DNA of 55,858 nt from an uncultured Porphyromonadaceae bacterium. GTDB taxonomy: Bacteria > Bacteroidota > Bacteroidia > Bacteroidales > Muribaculaceae. The notes under the pieces are model-generated. The model was not told the DNA's origin. It saw nothing but the letters and a program-made list of their open reading frames with translations, and did no database searches. The stretch is taken from positions 1 through 55,858 of the forward strand of contig UQLO01000016.1 of the NCBI GenBank assembly GCA_900541865.1, given 5' to 3'. Below, in pieces: positions 9,628-17,496 of the stretch (positions within the stretch are counted from its first letter, which is position 1; each line of letters begins with the position of its first letter). The position numbers and the translations under genes were made by a program.

Positions 9628-9655
9628 ACGGATTGCAGGAAGTTCGCGCACAAAG

Positions 9656-9683
9656 TTGCTCCGTATTTCAAAACGAAAAAGGC
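9656..9683. repeat. 28-bp direct repeat, copy 2
   Basis: Identical to 9542-9569. Here the T-rich end doubles as the T-tract of the cotH-gene terminator. The position matching the -7 box reads CAACTTTG rather than TAnnTTTG, so this copy is probably not an active promoter. Confidence 0.85.
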
Positions 9684-9708
9684 ACACCGCGCCGAAACGC
9701 GGTGCGCC
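9675..9708 (-). terminator. Terminator of the CotH-kinase gene
   Basis: A 7-bp GC-rich stem (CACCGCG at 9685-9691, CGCGGTG at 9698-9704) is extended by GGC/GCC after one mismatch, with a 6-base loop. It is followed on the minus strand by TTTTTCGTTTT. It lies 20 bases past the stop of the CotH-kinase gene. Confidence 0.85.
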
Positions 9709-9727
9709 ATATATTGGAGCGGGGGTG

Positions 9728-11629
9728 TCAGAGAGCTATCTTGCGAACGGCGCTTCCGCGGCGCTCGATGTAGATGCCGCCGCGTGCAGGGGTGGCAACG
9801 CGCACGCCATCAAGAGTATAGTACTCCGGAGCGACCGCTTCGGCCTCGGCGGCGATATTTTCAACGCCCGTGGTGGCGTATTCGGGCAGGGGAGCCGCCG
9901 GCGTGGTGTCGCGCTCCGGCTCGGCAATATTAGATACTGCCGTGTAGTCGCCGAACTGGTTTTTCAGCCAGTCGGTCTTGCGGCTGAGGTGCTCGAGCAC
10001 GCGGTCGCGCTGCCAATTCATGTCGGAGTTGTCGGCAACACCCTGACCGCCGTCGGGAGCCGGCTCGTCCTTCCAGCGGCGACGGTCGGCCTTTGCGGCC
10101 TCGGCGATATGCGAGGCGTAGGCGCGGATGTCGTCCTCAAGACCCTTGTAGCCTGTGTTCATAAACCACATCCAGGTGGCGCGAACCTTGTCGTTGAAGG
10201 CGCTGTTGCAGCGCATGCTCGGAATCCAGGTGTTGCCGTAGGAGTCGTGGTCGTAGAAGAAGCCGTCGGTGGGGCCGCTGAAGGCGTTGCCGCAGTCCCA
10301 CAAGGGCGAGAAATGCCACTTCTGCCCCTCGCCACGGTCGCGGAAGAGGTAGGTGGAGCCATGGAAACTCTCTGTATGCGAGATGATTTCCTCAACGAGG
10401 TAGTAGCGGGCTGCGTCGTCGAGGTCGAGGTAGCTCCACAGTTCATCGGAATTGGCGCCAACGGCATCGTTCATGGCAGTGAACTGGTCGGTGATGAAGT
10501 GATGCTGAAGCTCGGAGTACTCCTCGGGAGTGTCGAAGGTAACTCGGAGCATGTCAAGGTACTGGTTGTCGACGCAGCTCTTCTCTTCCATGCGGATCTG
10601 GTTGTCCTCGTCGTAATTGTCGAGCTCCACGAGATAGCCGCCGGAAACTGTGGTAGTGTCGGCCGACAGATCGTCAAGCTCGGTGATGTTGATGCGGTCC
10701 TTCTCGATGCGGATAGACTCAGTCAGGAAGTACAGTCCGCGGTAGTTGCCGTTGATGACCACTTCTACGGGCTGCTGGGCCGGAGTCCAGGGCAGTCCGA
10801 TGCGCTTGCCAAGGTTGAAGCCGGTGAAGTTGCGCAGATAGCCCCAGCTGTCGTCGGCGTGGGCAAGGATGGCGTAGTGCTTGCTCTTGCTCATGCCGAG
10901 CATCTTCTGCTTTTCCTTGAGTTTGAGTTTGAAAGGCTTTTTGGAGAAGCCGCGGCGCGTCCAGTTGCCGCGGGCTTTGATTTCAAGGGCCAGAGGCTCC
11001 TCGCGGCTGCCAAGATTGGTTGCGCCCTCTTCTTCGAGCCAGGTGCAGCCGTTGGTGTCGAGCCAGTACTCGGCATTCTTGAAGTAGTTCTTATGGTTGA
11101 GGTTGCGGTCGATGATTTCGTTGTTGAGAGAGGTATGCTCGGCGTCGGTATACACGTTGATATACAGCACCGGAAGAGTTCCCGACAGACCCTCCACGTC
11201 CGGGGTGGGAGGCGTAACGCCGCTCGTGGTGAAGGTAATCTCCGTAGGCGCGGTCGGATTGGCCGGATCGAAGGTAAAACTGATTGTGAGGTCGCGCAGG
11301 GAGGCGGCGTTGAAGTTAGGGCCGTCGTGCTGGCCTGTTACCGTGGTAGAGCCGCTGATGGTCTCGGTAGAACCCGTGTTGGAACCATAGTTGCATTTCC
11401 ATTCAGTGCCGCCGATTTTGAATTCGCCGTCCAGCGAGCCGATGGTGATGGTGTACTCGTTGCCGGTGCGGCTGAAGCGGTAGGAGTTGTCGCACCCCCA
11501 CCCTCCGAAATTGCCGCGGACGTACATTTCAGGATAGCCCTCGCCATCAACGGCGTCGGCTGCCGAGACAATAGGAGCTGCGCATAGCGCCAGCGCCCCT
11601 GCGGCAAGCAGGTGTTTGAAATTAAACAT
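9728..11629 (-). CDS. Secreted CotH-kinase family protein
   Basis: 633 residues from the ATG at 11629, where a signal peptide (MFNFKHLLAAGALALCAA) begins. Residues ~30-135 form a beta-rich domain with a glycan-binding look (NFGGWGCDNSYRFSRTG). The CotH domain spans about 155-560, with IKARGNWTRRGFSKKPFKLK, GGYLVELDNYDED and the conserved HFSPLWDCGNAFSG (Trp444, Asp445). CotH enzymes are atypical secreted protein kinases; in Bacteroidetes their targets are unknown. The C-terminal ~30 residues (YYTLDGVRVATPARGGIYIE) resemble a tail common on secreted Muribaculaceae proteins, possibly a sorting signal; that is inference. The upstream hairpin at 11671-11697 separates it from rpoZ, and no clear -7 box was found, so some read-through from rpoZ is possible. 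Confidence 0.85.
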   Translation of the reverse strand: MFNFKHLLAAGALALCAAPIVSAADAVDGEGYPEMYVRGNFGGWGCDNSYRFSRTGNEYTITIGSLDGEFKIGGTEWKCNYGSNTGSTETISGSTTVTGQHDGPNFNAASLRDLTISFTFDPANPTAPTEITFTTSGVTPPTPDVEGLSGTLPVLYINVYTDAEHTSLNNEIIDRNLNHKNYFKNAEYWLDTNGCTWLEEEGATNLGSREEPLALEIKARGNWTRRGFSKKPFKLKLKEKQKMLGMSKSKHYAILAHADDSWGYLRNFTGFNLGKRIGLPWTPAQQPVEVVINGNYRGLYFLTESIRIEKDRINITELDDLSADTTTVSGGYLVELDNYDEDNQIRMEEKSCVDNQYLDMLRVTFDTPEEYSELQHHFITDQFTAMNDAVGANSDELWSYLDLDDAARYYLVEEIISHTESFHGSTYLFRDRGEGQKWHFSPLWDCGNAFSGPTDGFFYDHDSYGNTWIPSMRCNSAFNDKVRATWMWFMNTGYKGLEDDIRAYASHIAEAAKADRRRWKDEPAPDGGQGVADNSDMNWQRDRVLEHLSRKTDWLKNQFGDYTAVSNIAEPERDTTPAAPLPEYATTGVENIAAEAEAVAPEYYTLDGVRVATPARGGIYIERRGSAVRKIAL

Positions 11630-11670
11630 GTGTTTGGTTGTTAAGATAGTAAGGTGATATAATCCAAGAA

Positions 11671-11697
11671 ACCCCGCGCGAGTTTTTCGCACGGGGT
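11671..11697 (-). terminator. Hairpin terminator after rpoZ
   Basis: ACCCCG (11671-11676) pairs with CGGGGT (11692-11697). After a C/A mismatch, GCG pairs with CGC, around an AGTTTTT loop. On the minus strand the stem is followed by TTTCTTGG, a short T-run. It lies about 105 bases past the rpoZ stop and just upstream of the CotH-kinase gene. Confidence 0.55.
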
Positions 11698-11735
11698 CGT
11701 AAGTAAGTCAGAGAGCGTACGGGGTCGGTGTGCAG

Positions 11736-11785
11736 GCGCTGCAAGCTGCTGGAAGGTTAAGAAAAGCGCCGAGCACACCGGTTCC
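11736..11785. repeat. Long inverted repeat downstream of rpoZ
   Basis: GGTGTGC-a-GGCGC and GCGCC-ga-GCACACC can pair around a loop of about 26 bases, starting some 20 bases after the rpoZ stop. It probably stabilises the mRNA 3' end or assists termination. The T-run is poor, so a role as the main terminator is uncertain. Confidence 0.45.
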
Positions 11786-11801
11786 GTCGTTAATGAGTTT
11801 T

Positions 11802-12134
11802 TCAGATGTTCTCGCGGGTCTTGTTCGACTTGCGGAAGAAGAGTTTGTGGTCGATGTACTCCTGAGTTGCAATCAGGGTGGGCTTGGGAAGACGCTCGTA
11901 GTAGCGCGAGATTTCAATCTGCTCGCGGTTCTCGCTCACCTCCTCGAGGTTGTCGTTGTAGGGGGCGAACTCGGCGAGCTTCTTCTCGAGGTCGCTCTTC
12001 ATCTGGGCGGCTATCTGATTGGCGCGCTTGGAGATGATGCACACGGTTTCATACACGTTTCCGGTGTCCGAGGAGAGTTCGATCATGTCGCGGGTGACGG
12101 TGGTCAGCGGGGTGTTGCTTTTCTTGAAATCCAT
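11802..12134 (-). CDS. rpoZ: RNA polymerase omega subunit, Bacteroidetes form
   Basis: 110 residues. The N-terminal half (NVYETVCIISKRANQIAAQMKSDL) is the omega-type helical core. The C-terminal half (ISRYYERLPKPTLIATQEYI) is the extension typical of Bacteroidetes omega proteins. Omega aids assembly and stability of the RNA polymerase core around beta-prime. It lies 71 bases after bamD on the same strand, the usual Bacteroidales order, and is probably co-transcribed with it since no -7 box was seen in the gap. Confidence 0.9.
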   Translation of the reverse strand: MDFKKSNTPLTTVTRDMIELSSDTGNVYETVCIISKRANQIAAQMKSDLEKKLAEFAPYNDNLEEVSENREQIEISRYYERLPKPTLIATQEYIDHKLFFRKSNKTRENI

Positions 12135-12205
12135 GTTCTGTAATGTACTGTTTTGATTTTGTCGGTTGGTTGCGGTGGGAGAGAGGCGCCCTTGGAAGGA
12201 ACGGT

Positions 12206-13006
12206 TTATTCGTCGACGTATCTTCGCGCGATGGCGTAGATATTGTCGGCCTCCTGACGGTTGGGCGTGTCAGGGTAATTGTTTATGAACGAGAAGTATT
12301 CGTCGACAACGTCGCGGAATCGCTCCGCCTTGCGCTCCTCGATGGAGTTTGCGGCTTCCTGATAGCGGGCCTTGAGGATGAGCATCTCGAGGTCTTCCTT
12401 ATATTTGGAGTAAGGATAGTCTTTGATTGCGTTGCGGGCCACTATCACGGCCGATTCGTAGTTGTTGCCCATATAGTTGCCCAGGTTGTAGTAGAGCTGA
12501 GCGTTCTGCAGCTGCTTGAGGGTGAGCTTGTCCTGCAGCTCGAAAATGGCGTTCTGCGCAAGCGACACCTTCTCGCTGCGTGGAAAGTAGTCCAGAAAAG
12601 CCTGCAGCTCCTCGATGGCACTGTAGGTCATCGACTGGTCCAACTGAGGTTCCGGTGAGTCCAGATAGTAGCCGTAGCCGCAGTAGAAGCGCGCTGCCTC
12701 CGCATAGCGCCCGCGGGGATAGCGGTTGTAGTATGTCCGGAAGTAAGCCCCCGAGGTGGCGTAGTCGCGGTTCTCGTAGTTGCTCATAGCCAGCAGATAG
12801 AGCGATTCCTCGCCTTTTTCAGAGCCCTTGAACACTGTGATGCAGTCCTTCAGGATGGTGGCAGCCTGAACGTACTTGCCCTGTTCGTAGGCGCGCTTGG
12901 CGTAGTCGAACTTGTAGTTATAGTCATCGCTCTTCTGAACCCGCTGATATTCACCGCAGGAGCTCAGAAGCAGGGCTGCCAATATGAGAGTAAGGTAGTT
13001 GCGCAT
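12206..13006 (-). CDS. bamD: Outer-membrane assembly lipoprotein BamD
   Basis: 266 residues from the ATG at 13006. A longer in-frame reading to 13069 would bury the signal peptide. The lipobox LLLSSC puts the lipidated Cys near residue 17. Five TPR-like repeats follow (FDYAKRAYEQGKYVQAATIL, YLLAMSNYENRDYATSGAYF, YYNLGNYMGNNYESAVIVARN). BamD partners BamA in folding outer-membrane beta-barrels. It is the first gene of the bamD-rpoZ unit, with a promoter at 13040-13069. Confidence 0.93.
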   Translation of the reverse strand: MRNYLTLILAALLLSSCGEYQRVQKSDDYNYKFDYAKRAYEQGKYVQAATILKDCITVFKGSEKGEESLYLLAMSNYENRDYATSGAYFRTYYNRYPRGRYAEAARFYCGYGYYLDSPEPQLDQSMTYSAIEELQAFLDYFPRSEKVSLAQNAIFELQDKLTLKQLQNAQLYYNLGNYMGNNYESAVIVARNAIKDYPYSKYKEDLEMLILKARYQEAANSIEERKAERFRDVVDEYFSFINNYPDTPNRQEADNIYAIARRYVDE

Positions 13007-13039
13007 AGAGTATTTTTGGCGTTTGCCGCCAATTAGCTG

Positions 13040-13069
13040 CAAAGTTACGCAAAATATGCCGTTCCGCAA
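13040..13069 (-). promoter_or_regulatory. Promoter of bamD-rpoZ
   Basis: The minus strand shows a -7 TAACTTTG (13040-13047) and TTG (13067-13069) with 19 bases between them, 33 bases from the bamD ATG. Confidence 0.7.
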
Positions 13070-13115
13070 CTATTCCGGACCCACTTTAAACGTAAGTTTG
13101 CAAAACTTTAACAAT

Positions 13116-15254
13116 TCAGTTTGCCGTCCCGGCCAGCGGGAGCGTGAACAGGAAGCGCGCGCCGCGGCGGTAGTTCTTGTCCAGTCGGATTGTGCCGCCA
13201 AGCATGGTCACGATGCGGCGCACGATGTAGAGGCCCAGACCTACGCCCGGCGTCGACGGATTCACCTTGCGGAATCGCGCGAATATCAGCTCCTCAAAGC
13301 CGTCGGGGATGCCTATGCCGGTGTCCGTTACGCTGAATTCCACCACGCCTTCGTCCGGCTTGGGAACGAAGTCGAGCGTAACGGTGCCTTTCTCGGTGAA
13401 TTTCTCCGCGTTGGCAAGCAGATTGGTCAGTACCTGCGAGGCTCGAAGGCTGTCGGTGAGCACATAGACGTCGGGGCGCTTCGACGGGTTGAAGACACTG
13501 GTAAGCTCCGGATTGCGAGGCCGTCCGTCGTCGAAAATGGTGTTCAAAGCCATCGCCGACAGTTGGTAGACGCTCACCGGACGCCGCTCGACTATGATGC
13601 CGTCCTTATCCAGGGCATCGCTGTCCATGACGTCCTTGACCAGCGAGAGTATAACCTTGGAGTTGAATTCTATGGTGCGCGCGAAGCGGTCCAGATACTG
13701 GGCTTTCTCGGGGGGAATGCAGTCGACAATCAAACGCGAGTATTCCACGATGGAGTTCAGCGGTGCCGAAACCTCGTGGCTCATCGTGGTCACGAAGTCG
13801 CTCTTTATGCGGTTGGCCGCGGCAGCTTCGTCGCGTGCCATGATGAGCTCCTGCTGTGCATGCCGAAGGTCGTGCTGCTCCTGGCGCAGCCGGCTGTTGA
13901 TTTCGCCAAGCTGCTTGGCGAGCTGGCGCGCCTTGGCGAGTTGGCGCAGTATCAAGGCGATGAGCACCATCATTATCGCAAGGGCAACCCCGCAGATTAT
14001 TATGGTGAGATGACGGTCCTTCTCGGCCGACGACCGCTGTATGCTTTCGAGCTGCGTTTTCTGCTCGTTAAGCCGGTTGACGGTGTTGAAAAGCGAAAGC
14101 TCCAGCGAGCTGTCGTGCTGTCGGCGTATCATCGACGCGCTCAGCAGGGCGTTGAGCTCGCGTGAGGCCGCAAGCTCTATCTCGGTGTTGCCGGTCTGCT
14201 CGGCAGCGGTCACCAATGCCTCCAGAATCTGGCGGCGGTACTGCTGGTTGACATCCAGGTTGACGATGCGGCTCAGCAGCGGAAGGGCCTCGGCGTAACG
14301 CCGCTTGCCCATCAGGTAGAATGCCTTTGCGCGTGGATTGCGCTCGAGGTCGGAGGCTATCTGTATGTTGCGCGCAGCAAGGGTGTCGACTTTGCTGTAG
14401 TAATACTCAAGCTGGCTGTCGGTCAGAATGTTGTACGACCCCAGCATACGCCGGAAGGTCGAGTAGCGGTTCGTTTCGTAGTTGCGGTATCGTCGGCCGG
14501 CGTTGCGGTAGGAGGCTCGCAGCGAGTCCATCCGCGAAAGCATCATTTGATCGATGGCAAGCACCCGGTCGTGGTAGTCGTTGCGGGCAAGGGCCATAGC
14601 GGCGCGGGTGCCTATGAGATTGCTCACCGACTGGTTGGGCAAGTCCATGCGCTGAATGTGGCGCGTAAGTTCGTCGTAGTAGTAGAGCAGCAACTCGCCG
14701 TGGGTGGCCCGCTCGGTGTAGACGCACAGCGAGTAGAGCTGCAGCGCACGCTCGTAGGGGTCGGCCGACGGAGACGAAACGTAGTCCGAAATGCGCGTGG
14801 TAAGGTCCGTTCGCAGTGTATGCTCATCGCTGATGGCCTCGATGCGCAGGCGAGTGAGGTACATGTCGATGAAAAGCATCGTCTCCTCCTTATCCTTCGA
14901 GTAGGGCACCGGCCGAAGGTTGTCGCGAAGTTCAATCAGGGTCGTCGAGTCGTTGGCGCTCAGGTTGGCGAGCTGGCGCGTGGCGTCCAGGAAGGCGCGG
15001 GTATTGCCGGCGCGCCGTGAGGCACCGTAGACTTGCCGGGCGGCCTGAAGACGGTCGTTGCCAAGCGATAAATCGAAGATATTGAAGAGGATGGGTACGC
15101 TGTCGGCGGCCGTGGCGGCGTGCGAGAGCTCTGTGCGCTGACCCTCGAGGGCCGCGCTCCGGTCGATAGGCTCTGCCAGCGAATTGCCGGCAACGCTGAG
15201 CACGCCCGCAAGCGTGCAAACGACCATCAGGAACAGTCGGATGGTATGTTTCAT
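13116..15254 (-). CDS. Orphan membrane sensor histidine kinase with TPR-like sensor domain
   Basis: 712 residues from the ATG at 15254. A signal peptide (about 1-25) precedes an alpha-helical, TPR-like periplasmic part (to ~410). One membrane helix follows (HLTIIICGVALAIMMVLIALIL, ~415-437), then a coiled coil. HisKA has its phospho-His near 490 in SHEVSAPLNSI. HATPase_c has an N-box (LTNLLANAEKF), G1 (VTDTGIGIPDG), F-box and G2 (GVGLGLYIV). The H-box is unusual: Val-Ser-Ala replaces the common Leu-Arg-Thr of HELRTPL. No response regulator or receiver domain is fused or adjacent, so its partner is elsewhere. It forms its own transcription unit with a strong promoter at 15266-15297. Confidence 0.88.
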   Translation of the reverse strand: MKHTIRLFLMVVCTLAGVLSVAGNSLAEPIDRSAALEGQRTELSHAATAADSVPILFNIFDLSLGNDRLQAARQVYGASRRAGNTRAFLDATRQLANLSANDSTTLIELRDNLRPVPYSKDKEETMLFIDMYLTRLRIEAISDEHTLRTDLTTRISDYVSSPSADPYERALQLYSLCVYTERATHGELLLYYYDELTRHIQRMDLPNQSVSNLIGTRAAMALARNDYHDRVLAIDQMMLSRMDSLRASYRNAGRRYRNYETNRYSTFRRMLGSYNILTDSQLEYYYSKVDTLAARNIQIASDLERNPRAKAFYLMGKRRYAEALPLLSRIVNLDVNQQYRRQILEALVTAAEQTGNTEIELAASRELNALLSASMIRRQHDSSLELSLFNTVNRLNEQKTQLESIQRSSAEKDRHLTIIICGVALAIMMVLIALILRQLAKARQLAKQLGEINSRLRQEQHDLRHAQQELIMARDEAAAANRIKSDFVTTMSHEVSAPLNSIVEYSRLIVDCIPPEKAQYLDRFARTIEFNSKVILSLVKDVMDSDALDKDGIIVERRPVSVYQLSAMALNTIFDDGRPRNPELTSVFNPSKRPDVYVLTDSLRASQVLTNLLANAEKFTEKGTVTLDFVPKPDEGVVEFSVTDTGIGIPDGFEELIFARFRKVNPSTPGVGLGLYIVRRIVTMLGGTIRLDKNYRRGARFLFTLPLAGTAN

Positions 15255-15265
15255 TTCTGTTGCGG

Positions 15266-15297
15266 CAAAAGTACGCATTTTATTTCAAAGTGTCAAA
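15266..15297 (-). promoter_or_regulatory. Promoter of the histidine kinase gene
   Basis: A consensus-like pair: -33 TTTG (15294-15297), 20-base spacer, -7 TACTTTTG (15266-15273), 11 bases before the ATG at 15254. The implied 5' leader is under 10 bases. Confidence 0.75.
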
Positions 15298-15339
15298 AAA
15301 ATCGTTCACAACAACCTCTGCGGCCAATTTCTGGCCGAA

Positions 15340-15377
15340 AAAAGGAAGCCGCAGCATCCCGTGAGGGCGCCGCGGCT
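15340..15377 (-). terminator. Terminator of the glycogen operon
   Basis: AGCCGCAGC (15347-15355) pairs with GCCGCGGCT (15369-15377), one G-T wobble, with an inner CCC/GGG pair. On the minus strand it is followed by TTCCTTTTTT. It lies 22 bases past the cytidylate-kinase-like stop. A second small hairpin (CGGCCA/TGGCCG, 15321-15337) follows. Confidence 0.8.
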
Positions 15378-15399
15378 GTTTATCGGATGGCGATGAGGC

Positions 15400-16062
15400 T
15401 CACTGTCGGTCCGTTTTGCGCAGTTTGCGCGCCACGAAGTCGATGATGTGGTCGGCAAGCTCGTCCATTGGCATTGAGGTTGAGTCAACGCACAGGTCGT
15501 AGCTGCAGGCCGCGCCCCACTTTTTATCGGTGTAGAAATTATAGAAGTTGGCACGCAGCTTGTTTGAGCGTTCGGCAAGTGTCAGTGCTTCAGCCATGGT
15601 GGCGGCGTCGCCGCGCTCGAGGATACGCTTGGCGCAGGACTCGGCAGGAGCGTGGACGAAGATGTTGACCACATTCGGGATGTCGCGCAGGATATAGTCC
15701 GAGCTACGCCCGACTATTACGCAAGGCTCCGACTGCGCCAGCTCGCGGATGAAATCGCACTGGGCGTTGTAGATGCTGTCGGGCCCCGACGTCGGAGAGG
15801 CGCCGAACCACCCCGACGGGTAGTAGCCCATCGAGAAGGGTATGATGCCGCCGAGCATGCGGGGCATACGCTCATCGTTCTCTCGCGCATATTCATGGTT
15901 GAGTCCCGACTTCTCGGCAGCCTTGACAAGCAGCTTCTTGTCGTAGAAGCCTATGCCGAGTCGGTCGGCGATGGCGCGTCCGAGCAGGCGCCCTCCGCTG
16001 CCGAATGTTCTGCCCACGGTGATGATGTACTGGGCGGGGAGCTGTAAGCCGGTGGTGTTCAC
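15400..16062 (-). CDS. Cytidylate kinase-like family protein
   Basis: 220 residues, starting with GTG at 16062 that overlaps the GH57 stop (GTGA). No later ATG retains the P-loop. The P-loop VGRTFGSGGRLLGRAIA lies near residues 16-32, followed by FYDKKLLVKAAEKSGL, as in the cytidylate-kinase-like family. The C-terminus contains a lid/Arg region (AESCAKRILERGD). These proteins are predicted NMP kinases; the true substrate is often not CMP. It is translationally coupled to GH57, so it belongs to the glycogen operon by expression, but a biochemical link to glycogen is not evident. Confidence 0.82.
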   Translation of the reverse strand: MNTTGLQLPAQYIITVGRTFGSGGRLLGRAIADRLGIGFYDKKLLVKAAEKSGLNHEYARENDERMPRMLGGIIPFSMGYYPSGWFGASPTSGPDSIYNAQCDFIRELAQSEPCVIVGRSSDYILRDIPNVVNIFVHAPAESCAKRILERGDAATMAEALTLAERSNKLRANFYNFYTDKKWGAACSYDLCVDSTSMPMDELADHIIDFVARKLRKTDRQ

Positions 16063-17471
16063 TTCTTTGCTGTCTTCGGTTTGCTGGCCGCCTTCTTGGC
16101 CGCCGGTTTCTTGGCAGGCTTGGCAGCCGGGGCTTCAGCCTCGGGGGCGCGCAGCTTGTGCTCGATGTTGTACTGCTCTACGTTCTTGCGCATCGATGCA
16201 AGCTCTTTGTTGAGCTCTTCGATTTCATGACCCTGGTTGGCGATGGTAAGCAGCAGGGAGTTAAGCTCTTCGTTGCCTACCTGCGAGGGGAATTCCTCCT
16301 CAACGCGCAGCAGGAAGTCGGCCAGCACGTTCATATAGTTCGTAAATGCCTGGAAGGGCGTCTCGTAAGGGCTGAACATTGAGTGGGCGGCGCCGTCGGC
16401 CATGCGCTTGGTGCTCATGTAGAAGAGGTGGTCGCAGGTCTGCAGGCGCAGCCAGTCCTGCTTCAGCGAGCGATTGTCGCACTGCCGAACGCGCTCGGCC
16501 ACGGAGTAGAGCTTGTCGAAGGCCTCGTTCTGCATGCGGTTGCCCAGCCATGCCGACGTATCGCGGGCCTCGTCGGCGGCAGATATGGGGTGCATCACCG
16601 ACAGCTCGCCGACAGGCTTGATTTTGGCAACGGCCTCCGAGGGCGTCACGAACTCTATTCCGCGCTCGGCGGCGAAGCGGGGCAGAGCGGCAAGGAAGTT
16701 GAAGATGCCCGTGTCGGCGTGGTGGATGTCGCCAAAGGTTTCCAGATTTAGGAAGATGTTGACAATCTGCTCATCGGCCGGCGTCGATGCAATCCAGTTG
16801 ATGTACTTGTCGGCCGTAAGAGGGTATTCGTTCCACGAGTGGTCGTTGAAGCGGGCGGCGATGTCGTCGCTGAGTTTGCTGTTGCGCAGAAGGAGCTTCA
16901 GCTTGGGCGCGGAAGCTGCCGTGTAGATGTAGTCCGGGCTCTTCCAGCCAAGTATGTGCTTGGCACCCTCGGTGAGAGCTGCCTTGAAGCCCAGGGCAAC
17001 CAGCTGTGGGGCAATGTCGTCGTCGTAGATAAGCTCGGTGTTGCGAACCACCTTGGGTGTCACGCCGAAGCGGTTCTTAAGCAGCGAGCAAGTGGCCTTG
17101 ATTTGGTCGGCGAACTCCTCCGGGTCGTAAAGCGACGCCAGTGAGTAGGCGTAGGGCTGCGCCACAAACTCCACGCAGCGGGTGTCGGCAAGACGCTTAA
17201 GAAGGTCGATGAACTCCGGTGCGTAGGTCTCGAACTGCTCGAAGGCCATGCCGCTCATGGTGATGGAGCATTTGAAGCGTCCCTCGTTCTGCTCGATCAT
17301 GGAAAGCAGAGTCTCCGCTGCCGGGATATAGCTGTTGTGAGCTATACGCGCCATGATGTCGTCGTTGAGGAAGTCGTCGTAGTAGTAGTGGTCTTTGCCG
17401 ATGTCGAAGAAGCGGTAGCGTTTCAGGCGGAACGGCTGGTGTATTTCGAAGTTGAAACAGATAGCTTTCAT
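16059..17471 (-). CDS. GH57 family alpha-glucan hydrolase/transferase
   Basis: 470 residues, no signal peptide, so cytoplasmic. Motif 1 is EIHQPFR (His11) and the motif 3 nucleophile is probably Glu146 in RNTELIYDDD. The motif 4 position reads FLNLETFGDIH. Relatives have Asp two residues before the Glu (DYETFG), but here it is Asn242. The catalytic barrel is followed by a helical part. The C-terminus has a coiled coil (NEELNSLLLTIANQGHEIEELNKEL) and an Ala/Lys/Pro-rich tail of about 30 residues (AAKPAKKPAAKKAASKPK) like histone H1. It lies 25 bases after the glycosyltransferase and likely acts with it on stored alpha-glucan. Loss of the acid/base would alter activity. Confidence 0.85.
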   Translation of the reverse strand: MKAICFNFEIHQPFRLKRYRFFDIGKDHYYYDDFLNDDIMARIAHNSYIPAAETLLSMIEQNEGRFKCSITMSGMAFEQFETYAPEFIDLLKRLADTRCVEFVAQPYAYSLASLYDPEEFADQIKATCSLLKNRFGVTPKVVRNTELIYDDDIAPQLVALGFKAALTEGAKHILGWKSPDYIYTAASAPKLKLLLRNSKLSDDIAARFNDHSWNEYPLTADKYINWIASTPADEQIVNIFLNLETFGDIHHADTGIFNFLAALPRFAAERGIEFVTPSEAVAKIKPVGELSVMHPISAADEARDTSAWLGNRMQNEAFDKLYSVAERVRQCDNRSLKQDWLRLQTCDHLFYMSTKRMADGAAHSMFSPYETPFQAFTNYMNVLADFLLRVEEEFPSQVGNEELNSLLLTIANQGHEIEELNKELASMRKNVEQYNIEHKLRAPEAEAPAAKPAKKPAAKKAASKPKTAKK

Positions 17472-17496
17472 TTTGAACTATTTTGTGCGGCGCCTG

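Noticed and set aside
9656..11587. A 643-codon open frame on the plus strand through the CotH-kinase gene
   Set aside because: It is entirely antisense to a gene with clear domains. Its translation is rich in Val, Gly and Ala with no domain, as produced by the high-GC codon bias of the opposite strand.
7143..11629. Polysaccharide utilisation locus around GH35 and CotH
   Set aside because: No SusC/SusD pair or hybrid sensor is present in the window, and the two genes have separate terminator and promoter signals.
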